A stretch of DNA of 5,738 nt from Acidimicrobiaceae bacterium. GTDB taxonomy: Bacteria > Actinomycetota > Acidimicrobiia > Acidimicrobiales > Palsa-688. Below are positions 1 to 4,796 of the stretch, one piece after another; the stretch's first letter is position 1, and every line of letters starts with the position of its first letter. Location of the stretch: NCBI GenBank assembly GCA_003156795.1, contig PMHU01000143.1:1-5738 (forward strand). Direction: 5' to 3'. The position numbers and the translations under genes are program-made. The notes below the pieces were generated by a model. The model saw only the letters and a program-made list of their open reading frames with translations, was not told the DNA's origin and searched no databases.

Positions 1-23
1 TCGTGCTCGGCGTCGACCGCTGA
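1..23 (+). CDS. possible 3' tail of an upstream gene (partial)
   Basis: Reading from base 3 gives V-L-G-V-D-R and then a TGA stop at 21-23, with G or C at every third codon position, as expected of coding sequence in this GC-rich genome. It would converge on the ABM-family gene, whose stop lies about 15 bases further on. Six residues cannot identify a product, and an open frame this short could be chance. Confidence 0.25.
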
Positions 24-37
24 ATCTCAGGCGGGCT

Positions 38-334
38 TCACCCCCGCGGCGCTTGGGCCGTGGCGTCGTAGAAGACGACCGAGACCGATTGGGGGACGAT
101 GTCCTCACCTGACGGCGGACCCGCTCGCATGCCGGAGAGATGCGCATCGAGGTCGCTCTGGCTCTCCCAGCGCTCGAAGAGGATGACCCGGCCCGGTTCG
201 ATCGGATCGGCGCAGAAGGTGTAGTCGAGACACCCGGTTTCCGCCCGCGAGGCGCGCATCATTGCGTGACGGCTCGCGATGAATTCCTCGCGTTGGTGCG
301 GTGCCATCTCGAACGTTCCTCCCACAATGACCAT
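38..334 (-). CDS. ABM-fold (antibiotic biosynthesis monooxygenase-like) small protein
   Basis: This 98-residue protein has the pattern of the ABM/YgiN dimeric alpha-beta barrel family: an N-terminal strand (MVIVGGTFEM), a helix rich in E/R/H (about 11-30), then ETGCLDYTF (32-40), and FERWESQSDLDAHL (53-66) with the family's conserved Trp56 and His65. Family members include quinol monooxygenases, heme-degrading enzymes and proteins of unknown substrate, so the reaction cannot be assigned. It has no signal peptide or membrane segment and should be cytosolic. The start is set by AGGAGG at 339-344, four bases before ATG; a longer reading to 364 would place this site inside the gene. It lies downstream of the MIP channel on the same strand, 113 bases away, and may be transcribed separately. 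The family call is fairly sure; the substrate is unknown. Confidence 0.85.
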   Translation of the reverse strand: MVIVGGTFEMAPHQREEFIASRHAMMRASRAETGCLDYTFCADPIEPGRVILFERWESQSDLDAHLSGMRAGPPSGEDIVPQSVSVVFYDATAQAPRG

Positions 335-338
335 GTCG

Positions 339-344
339 CCTCCT
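339..344 (-). promoter_or_regulatory. ribosome binding site of the ABM-family gene
   Basis: On the minus strand AGGAGG stands four bases before ATG at 334-332. It is the strongest Shine-Dalgarno match in this part of the window and decides the start in favour of the 98-residue protein over the form ten residues longer. Confidence 0.8.
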
Positions 345-363
345 GGTGCTCGGCTCGCTCGCA

Positions 364-369
364 ATCTTA
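364..369 (-). promoter_or_regulatory. candidate -10 element for the ABM-family gene
   Basis: On the minus strand TAAGAT fits the TAnnnT pattern of housekeeping sigma -10 elements, 29 bases before the ATG, which would give a leader of about two dozen bases. No convincing -35 is seen at the expected spacing, so this rests on one hexamer only. Confidence 0.25.
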
Positions 370-385
370 CCGTCTTTCTAGTGCG

Positions 386-407
386 GTGAGCGACACCGCG
401 CGCTCAC
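386..407 (-). terminator. candidate hairpin downstream of the MIP channel gene
   Basis: GTGAGCG (386-392) pairs perfectly with CGCTCAC (401-407) around an eight-base loop. It sits about 40 bases past the channel's stop codon and ahead of the ABM gene. There is no T-run after the stem in the direction of transcription, so it would be a weak or attenuating terminator at best. It could partly insulate the ABM gene. Confidence 0.35.
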
Positions 408-447
408 TCACCAGTGGGAGCAGCGGGCCGGCACCCAAATGCACCCG

Positions 448-1293
448 TCAGGATCGAGGGGCAACCGGCAGCGTGGTCGCCATCACCGACGGGTAGCGCG
501 GGTCGTGGAACAGTTTGGCTGTGCGGGTTTCGAGGCCGGGCACGGCACCGAAGGCAGTGACGGCCAGGAGTGAACCGGTGAGCGGGCCGACGAAGTAGAC
601 CCACAGGTCGGCCGTGTGTGGAGCGAGCACGGCCGGGGCCAGGCTGCGGGCCGGGTTGAGCGAGGTGCCGGTCCATGGGGCCCCTTGCCACACGAGCACG
701 GCGACGAGGATCCATACCAGCAGCGGCGTCCAGCGGGCCGTTCTCGGCGAGGAGACCATGACCAGAATGCCGGCGACGAGTAGGAATGTCATGAAGACCT
801 CGATACCGACGGCGCCGGCCGCGCCGATGCCATGTCCGGGTCGCGTGACCCCAAGGTCCACGGCTCTGGCTTTGGCTCCCCACCACCAGCGCACCAGAGC
901 GGTGCCGGCGAAGGCCCCGGTCAGTTGGGCCGCCAAGTAGCCGGCTAGGTCGTGCACGTGCATGTGACCCCGCCGCCAGAAGGCGAAGGTCACCGATGGG
1001 TTGAGGTGGGCGCCCGAGCGACGACCGAGGGGACTGACCGCCACCAGCGAGCCGGAACCAGCAAATAGGAGGCCGGTGATCAGCAGACGGGCCGAGTGGT
1101 CGGGGACCACAGACGTAACTGGGCCGCCGGGTGCGAAGTCCAGGCAAACCGCGGACAGACCACCGAGGAGGAGCAGAGCCGTGCCGACGAACTCGCAGGT
1201 CCACTCGGCCCAGTGCCAACCGCCCTGGGCGCCGGTTCCGATGATTTCGGCGCCGGCCCGTCCAGGCACCCTCGCAGCGGTCCCGCCGGCCAT
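448..1293 (-). CDS. MIP-family channel (aquaporin/glycerol-facilitator superfamily)
   Basis: This 281-residue inner-membrane protein should conduct water or small neutral solutes. It shows both half-helix signatures: SGAHLNPSV at about 93-101 (NPS in place of the usual NPA) and TGTSLNPARS at about 208-217. Hydrophobic segments at about 33-50, 67-88, 114-135, 158-181, 188-204 and 229-252 fit the six-helix fold. The C-terminal AKLFHDPRY (259-267) resembles a tail I recall from an actinobacterial/cyanobacterial branch of the family. Counting back from the NPA motifs against E. coli AqpZ puts Ala78, Val201, Thr210 and Arg216 at the selectivity-filter positions. Val and Ala replace the AqpZ His and Phe, suggesting a wider pore than a strict water channel (inference). 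The ATG at 1293 lacks a clear Shine-Dalgarno; a GTG at 1269 is an alternative. The gene is divergent from the cupin gene. Confidence 0.92.
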   Translation of the reverse strand: MAGGTAARVPGRAGAEIIGTGAQGGWHWAEWTCEFVGTALLLLGGLSAVCLDFAPGGPVTSVVPDHSARLLITGLLFAGSGSLVAVSPLGRRSGAHLNPSVTFAFWRRGHMHVHDLAGYLAAQLTGAFAGTALVRWWWGAKARAVDLGVTRPGHGIGAAGAVGIEVFMTFLLVAGILVMVSSPRTARWTPLLVWILVAVLVWQGAPWTGTSLNPARSLAPAVLAPHTADLWVYFVGPLTGSLLAVTAFGAVPGLETRTAKLFHDPRYPSVMATTLPVAPRS

Positions 1294-1420
1294 CGGATCG
1301 ATGCTATCGACGGACCCAAAGCGTCTTCGGCGTTGGCACCGTTCTGCTTCGCCACCAGTAGGAGCTCCACCGAGCCGGTATCACGGCCAAGCCGGTAGGG
1401 GATCCGGGCCCTGCGCCCTA

Positions 1421-1449
1421 CTGACTATAAATCCGATTGATTTAGTCAG
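1421..1449. promoter_or_regulatory. long AT-rich inverted repeat between the divergent channel and cupin genes (operator or hairpin)
   Basis: CTGAC (1421-1425), two unpaired bases, then TAAATC (1428-1433) mirror GATTTA (1439-1444) followed by GTCAG (1445-1449), with a five-base centre. This gives 11 paired positions interrupted by a two-base bulge. It stands out from the GC-rich surroundings and ends 14 bases before the cupin ATG. It overlaps TATAAAT (1426-1432, plus strand) and TATAGT (1429-1424, minus strand), both resembling -10 elements. A site for a dimeric repressor controlling one or both genes is the simplest reading; an mRNA hairpin is the alternative. The binding protein is unknown. 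Confidence 0.5.
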
Positions 1450-1463
1450 CTTTATTCTTTAGG

Positions 1464-2108
1464 ATGGATGGCGTGGATCCCATCTGCGACTCTATGGCCC
1501 CGACGAGTATCTCCGACGTCGGCCACGCAGTCGGCTCTCTTGTTTTGAGGGGACCGCTGCCGCTCTCGGTCGAGGCGCTCGAGAGCATCGCGGCCGGTCT
1601 GGCGCGGGTGGATCGGGCCGTCCCTCTGACCGGTGTTGACGACCGGCAGATGCCGCGGTCCCTTCGCTTGATTGCCACCGAAGCCTATGACGTCTGGCTC
1701 ATCACCTGGCCGCCCGGAAGCAGAATCGAGGATCACGATCACGCCGACGCCACCAGCGTCATCCGGGTGGTCTCAGGCTCGATAGTTGAGAGCACCGCAT
1801 CCGGGCATCGTCGACTAGGCCCCGGTGTCTCAGCCGTGGTTCGTCCCCACACCCCTCACAGTCTGGGTAATGACGGCATCGGCGACTGCACAACGATGCA
1901 CGTCTACTCGCCTCCCCTCGAAGAGCTGACCTACCACCTCTCGGACTTCGCCCGGGTACTTCATCCAGCCGGAGGCTCCCTGGGATCACGGCGTCGAAGG
2001 GTCGTGTCCGGGCGGGCCGAAGCCAGCACGTCCAGCCGCCGCCATGACCCTCGAACCGGATTGGCGCTCTGGTCAGAGGACACGCCACTTCGGAGGGCAG
2101 GTTATTGA
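1464..2108 (+). CDS. cysteine-dioxygenase-like cupin (thiol dioxygenase family)
   Basis: This 214-residue protein probably uses mononuclear iron and O2 to oxidise a thiol such as cysteine to its sulfinate in the cytoplasm. The cupin core contains PPGSRIEDHDHADAT (83-97), with His91 and His93 as likely iron ligands, and TPHSLGN (130-136), giving His132 as the third. MHVYSPP (145-151) matches the cysteine dioxygenase motif carrying the active-site His and Tyr (here His146, Tyr148). Arg65 lies at the spacing of the substrate-binding Arg. Ser98 occupies the place of the mammalian cross-linking Cys, so no Cys-Tyr cofactor is expected. Residues from about 170 form an Arg/Ser-rich tail with no recognised domain. 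The ATG at 1464 has only AGG directly before it; GTG at 1473 or ATG at 1494 are possible starts. The substrate could be another small thiol. Confidence 0.82.
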   Translation: MDGVDPICDSMAPTSISDVGHAVGSLVLRGPLPLSVEALESIAAGLARVDRAVPLTGVDDRQMPRSLRLIATEAYDVWLITWPPGSRIEDHDHADATSVIRVVSGSIVESTASGHRRLGPGVSAVVRPHTPHSLGNDGIGDCTTMHVYSPPLEELTYHLSDFARVLHPAGGSLGSRRRRVVSGRAEASTSSRRHDPRTGLALWSEDTPLRRAGY

Positions 2109-2125
2109 GCCGCTCTACCGAGTGC

Positions 2126-2166
2126 CCGCCGGCTGCTGATTCATCCCCCCGATCAGCAGCCGGCGG
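2126..2166. terminator. strong hairpin between convergent genes, likely bidirectional terminator
   Basis: A perfect 15-bp GC-rich stem (2126-2140 paired with 2152-2166) encloses an 11-base C-rich loop. It starts 18 bases after the cupin stop and ends 15 bases before the MarR gene's stop on the other strand, the right place to end both transcripts. Neither side is followed by a T-run, as is common for GC-rich actinobacterial terminators. Confidence 0.75.
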
Positions 2167-2180
2167 CCCGAACCGGGCGC

Positions 2181-2714
2181 CTATGTCGCGGTGTCGCTGA
2201 TCGGGTGGCGTCCGGTGAGGTCGCCGAGGAGGTCCGACTCACTAGGCGGACGGTCCTGGATCGTGATCAAGTGCTCGAGTATGCGCTCAGATACGCTCCG
2301 TAGCTCCTCGAGCTGGTGCCGGTCGAGCTGGTCGAACAAGTGGGTTCGTACGCTTTCGACGTGGATGGGGGCCGCGGCTACCAGGGCGTCGAAACCGGCG
2401 TCGGTCAAGACGGCGAACGCTCCTCGGAGGTCCGTCGGGCAGGTCTCGCGCCGGACCCACCCGGTGCGCTCGAGGCGGGTCACGGTATGCGAAAGACGGC
2501 TGCGAGAGGACTGGGACCTATCCGCGAGGTCGCTCATGCGCAGGCGGCGCCCGGGTGCTTCGGATAGACGAACCAGGACCTCGTAGTAGGTCGTGGGCAT
2601 CGAAGCGCGGCGCCGCAAGTCCCGGTCGAACTGCTCGAAGAGCAGGTTGGTCGCCAGCATGAAGGTGCGCCACGTTCGCTGCTCGTCCCGATCGAGCCAC
2701 CTGGCTTCCCCCAC
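2181..2714 (-). CDS. MarR-family transcriptional regulator
   Basis: This protein of about 177 residues is a dimeric winged-helix DNA-binding regulator. The winged HTH runs from about MSDLADRS (60-67) through SSRSRLSHTVTRLERTGW (69-86) to the wing CPTDLRGAFAVLT (92-104). N- and C-terminal helices (about 6-37 and 115-150) would form the dimer interface. The open frame extends upstream to a TTG at 2801, but those 29 codons cross the palindrome at 2747-2764 and do not look like family sequence. GTG at 2714, just before GEARWLDRDEQ, fits the usual start of actinobacterial members, although no clear Shine-Dalgarno precedes it. The gene is divergent from the YceI gene with a palindromic operator between them, so autoregulation plus repression of yceI is likely. 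A single wing cysteine (Cys92) is present; redox sensing by it is unproven. The ligand is unknown. Confidence 0.9.
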   Translation of the reverse strand: MGEARWLDRDEQRTWRTFMLATNLLFEQFDRDLRRRASMPTTYYEVLVRLSEAPGRRLRMSDLADRSQSSRSRLSHTVTRLERTGWVRRETCPTDLRGAFAVLTDAGFDALVAAAPIHVESVRTHLFDQLDRHQLEELRSVSERILEHLITIQDRPPSESDLLGDLTGRHPISDTAT

Positions 2715-2746
2715 GTACGCCGACGATACCAGCCGAGAATAAGTTT

Positions 2747-2764
2747 TAGTTGAAATGTCAACTA
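2747..2764. promoter_or_regulatory. palindromic operator, probable MarR-family binding site
   Basis: TAGTTGA (2747-2753) and TCAACTA (2758-2764) are a perfect inverted repeat around AATG. Length, AT content and half-site style fit MarR-family operators. It lies in the divergent intergenic region, 33 bases upstream of the regulator's GTG, and covers the candidate -35 of yceI. Binding would block yceI transcription and probably that of the regulator's own gene. Confidence 0.75.
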
Positions 2765-2778
2765 GAGGGCCGTAGGTT
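2750..2778 (+). promoter_or_regulatory. candidate yceI promoter overlapping the operator
   Basis: TTGAAA (2750-2755), a 17-base spacer and TAGGTT (2773-2778) fit a housekeeping-type promoter, giving a leader of roughly 35 bases before the ATG at 2819. The -35 lies inside the palindrome at 2747-2764, which explains how a repressor there would act. Confidence 0.45.
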
Positions 2779-2806
2779 TGTTCTGGACAGTTCCGCTCCA
2801 ACCCCC

Positions 2807-2812
2807 GGGAGG
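2807..2812 (+). promoter_or_regulatory. ribosome binding site of the YceI gene
   Basis: GGGAGG stands six bases before ATG at 2819. It fixes the start there and rules out an upstream TTG at 2750, which would run through the operator and promoter. Confidence 0.8.
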
Positions 2813-2818
2813 CTCACA

Positions 2819-3388
2819 ATGACCGCCGCACTCATTCCCGCCGGCTATCTGGCTGGCACATGGGACATCGATCCGATCCACTCGGAGGTGTCGTTCGTCG
2901 TTCGCCACATGGTCGTGAGCAAGGTCCGCGGCCGCTTCGACAGGTTCGAAGGTACCGTCGTCACCGCAGCAGACCCGCTCCAATCCTCAGTCGAAGCGAC
3001 AATCGACGCGGCATCCATCAACACCAATCAGGAGCAGCGCGACACCCACATCCGCTCCGCCGACTTCCTCGACGCCGAGGGTCACCCGAAGATAACGTTC
3101 CGCTCACGGGCCCTGAGGTCCAGCGGAGACAAGTACTTCCTCGACGGTGACCTCACCATCCGAGGCGTGACCAGGCCGATCACGCTCGATTTCGAGGCCA
3201 ACGGGTTCACGCCCGACCCCTTCGGAGGCACTCGCACAGGCTTCAGCGCCTCCACCGAGATCGACCGACAGGACTTCGGCGTCAGCTACAACGGGCCCAT
3301 CCCCGGGGCCGACAACGCCATGGTGCTCAGCGACAAGATCACCATCAATGTCGAAGTCGAGGCGGTCCTACGAAAAGACGCCTCCTGA
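2819..3388 (+). CDS. YceI-family (polyisoprenoid-binding-like) lipocalin-fold protein
   Basis: This 189-residue protein matches the YceI beta-barrel family along its whole length. It has GTWDIDPIHSEVSF (13-26) at the N-terminus, a central SADFLDAEGHPKITFRS (80-96), GDLTIRGVTRPITLDF (110-125) and a closing strand LSDKITINVEVEAVL (170-184). Family members bind long-chain isoprenoids or other amphiphilic molecules in the barrel. There is no signal peptide, so this is the cytoplasmic type common in actinobacteria and not the periplasmic E. coli type. Divergent pairing with a MarR regulator across a palindromic operator suggests induction when the regulator's ligand appears. It converges on the MBL-rhodanese gene with only 49 bases between the stops. 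The ligand and cellular role are not deducible from sequence. Confidence 0.93.
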   Translation: MTAALIPAGYLAGTWDIDPIHSEVSFVVRHMVVSKVRGRFDRFEGTVVTAADPLQSSVEATIDAASINTNQEQRDTHIRSADFLDAEGHPKITFRSRALRSSGDKYFLDGDLTIRGVTRPITLDFEANGFTPDPFGGTRTGFSASTEIDRQDFGVSYNGPIPGADNAMVLSDKITINVEVEAVLRKDAS

Positions 3389-3391
3389 CCT

Positions 3392-3415
3392 GATTCAATC
3401 TGAGGGGTTCGAATC
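3392..3415. terminator. weak hairpin between convergent yceI and MBL-rhodanese genes
   Basis: GATTCAA (3392-3398) pairs with TTCGAATC (3408-3415) with one bulged C, around a nine-base loop. It starts four bases past the yceI stop and is the only stem I see in the 49-base convergent gap. The stem is short and no T-run follows, so terminator function is uncertain. Confidence 0.3.
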
Positions 3416-3437
3416 GATGGTGCCGAGGTCGACAGTG

Positions 3438-4796
3438 TCAGCGCGTCGTCAACCCGAGTGCGACGGCGCGCTCGAACGTATCGTCCACCAGGACCACGTC
3501 ACGGCAGAGCCGATCGAGTATCGATGCCGCGATGGCTGCCCTCAGGCCCCTGCCGCAGTGGACCCAGGTCACCGAGTCATCAGGCAACAGCACAGAGCCG
3601 GCCTCGACGCAGTGGAATGGCATCGACAGGGCCCCGTCGAGGTGGCATCGTTCCCACTCTTCCTTCTCTCGTGCGTCCACGATGACCGGACGCCCAGCCG
3701 CTCTTTCCGATCGTAGGCCAGCGAAGTCCGACACCGGATAAGACACCATCTCGGGTACAACCCCGCGCTGTAAGGCATCGGTGTCGATCACTGCTGACTT
3801 CACGTCGTCTATCGCTAGCCGGGAAAGCGAAGAAGCTGCTCTGTGTATGGTCTCAGTATCGGCGCCCACCAGGGTGACGGGCATGCCCCATGGAGTGGAC
3901 CAGCCGAAATAGGCGGCGAAGTTGTCGCCCCACTCGATGTTCGTGGAGCCGGAGATGTGGCCGGCCGCGAACTCACGTCGGGAACGTAGGTCGACCACGA
4001 GCCGTCCGTCCGCGGCCCCTCGCGCCGCGTCTGCGAGTGAGATCGTGATCACTCGAGGGTCGACCGCCGAGTGGTCGCCGCGCCGGTTGAGAGGCGCCAT
4101 GAACGCGTAGTAGCTGGGTGGGGGTCCAAGTGAGGCGACCACCTCCTTGACGAAGGCATCCTCTTCGTGCAACAACACCGGATTGTGCTCCCATTCGGCG
4201 CCGATCGTGCCACCGCTGGCCGTCGCGGGGCCCGCGGCGCAGAAGCTGCCAAAGCCGTGCGTCGGGTAAAGCACCGTGTCGGGACCCAAAGAGCCAGCCA
4301 ACTGGCGGATCGACCTCCACTGCGCCCGGGTTTGCAGCTCTATGGCGCTGCGGCTGAAGAGGTCCGTCCTACCGGCGGTGCCGAACAGTAGCGAACCGCC
4401 CGAGAACAGCGCCGTGTTGTCGTCGCCGTCTTTGACCGAGTAGGCGACGTGATGCGGCGTGTGCCCCGGAGTTCGAATAACCGTGATGTCTAGGGAACCA
4501 GAACGTATCGAATCCCCACCTCTTACCCCCAGCCGTTCGTTGGCGTAGACAACCAGCTCGTCGGCTGACATGACGTAGCGGGCGCCGGTCAATCGGGCCA
4601 TCTGCAGTCCACCGCTCACATAGTCGTTGTGGATGTGGGTTTCCAGGACGTGCGTGACCGAGACTCCCAGGCGGGATGCGTGGTCAAGCACGCGTCCGAT
4701 ATCCCGCTGGGGATCGACCACGACGCCGAAGCGTGCATCGTGAACCAGATAGCTCCGATCTCCGATGTCGGCGCTCTCGATAGTAACTACATTCAC
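3438..4796 (-). CDS. MBL-fold protein with two rhodanese domains (persulfide dioxygenase/sulfurtransferase-like)
   Basis: This 452-residue cytosolic protein has three domains. The metallo-beta-lactamase domain (about 1-240) has THIHNDYVSGG (53-63), PGHTPHH (110-116) and YPTHGFGSFC (177-186). The first rhodanese domain (about 250-345: VVDLRSRREFAAGHISG) lacks a catalytic Cys in its loop (VTLVGADTET) and is probably structural. The second (about 355-452: VDAREKEEWERCHLDGA) has the active loop CGRGLRA with Cys414. The order resembles CstB-like persulfide dioxygenase-sulfurtransferases that oxidise persulfides to sulfite or transfer sulfane sulfur. However, the ETHE1-type Asp ligand (TGD) is Gly134 here (FSGGSL), and the metal motif ends in Tyr59, not His. 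I recall similar changes in other actinobacterial members, so the exact reaction is open. The start is GTG, overlapping the flavoprotein's stop, with GGGGAGG seven bases upstream. It is translationally coupled to the flavoprotein. Confidence 0.85.
   Translation of the reverse strand: MNVVTIESADIGDRSYLVHDARFGVVVDPQRDIGRVLDHASRLGVSVTHVLETHIHNDYVSGGLQMARLTGARYVMSADELVVYANERLGVRGGDSIRSGSLDITVIRTPGHTPHHVAYSVKDGDDNTALFSGGSLLFGTAGRTDLFSRSAIELQTRAQWRSIRQLAGSLGPDTVLYPTHGFGSFCAAGPATASGGTIGAEWEHNPVLLHEEDAFVKEVVASLGPPPSYYAFMAPLNRRGDHSAVDPRVITISLADAARGAADGRLVVDLRSRREFAAGHISGSTNIEWGDNFAAYFGWSTPWGMPVTLVGADTETIHRAASSLSRLAIDDVKSAVIDTDALQRGVVPEMVSYPVSDFAGLRSERAAGRPVIVDAREKEEWERCHLDGALSMPFHCVEAGSVLLPDDSVTWVHCGRGLRAAIAASILDRLCRDVVLVDDTFERAVALGLTTR
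4793..4796 (-). other. GTGA stop/start overlap between flavoprotein and MBL-rhodanese genes
   Basis: On the minus strand GTGA holds the GTG start of the MBL-rhodanese gene and the TGA stop of the flavoprotein. This four-base overlap is a standard sign of one transcript with translational coupling. Confidence 0.85.

Noticed and set aside
404..1219. Long overlapping open frame on the minus strand inside the MIP channel gene
   Set aside because: Its translation is Arg/Pro-rich with no domain pattern, while the other frame gives a complete MIP protein with both half-helix motifs.
1421..1449. IscR-type site suggested by GACT...AGTC in the inverted repeat
   Set aside because: The spacing between GACT and AGTC is about 17 bases, much wider than in type 1 IscR sites.
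1442..1742. Minus-strand open frames opposite the start of the cupin gene
   Set aside because: No domain pattern or ribosome binding site was seen, and they run antisense through the cupin coding region and the cupin leader.
2715..2801. N-terminal extension of the MarR protein from a TTG at 2801
   Set aside because: It would translate the perfect palindrome and the promoter region, adds residues unlike the family, and overlaps the yceI leader. GTG at 2714 fits the family's usual start.
2750..2818. N-terminal extension of the YceI protein from a TTG at 2750
   Set aside because: The ATG at 2819 has GGGAGG at the right distance and the family's N-terminus begins just after it. The extension lies in the operator and promoter.
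3406..3415. GGTTCGAATC resembling a tRNA T-loop
   Set aside because: The flanking bases do not form a T-stem, and there is no acceptor, D or anticodon arm upstream. The yceI coding sequence ends just before it.
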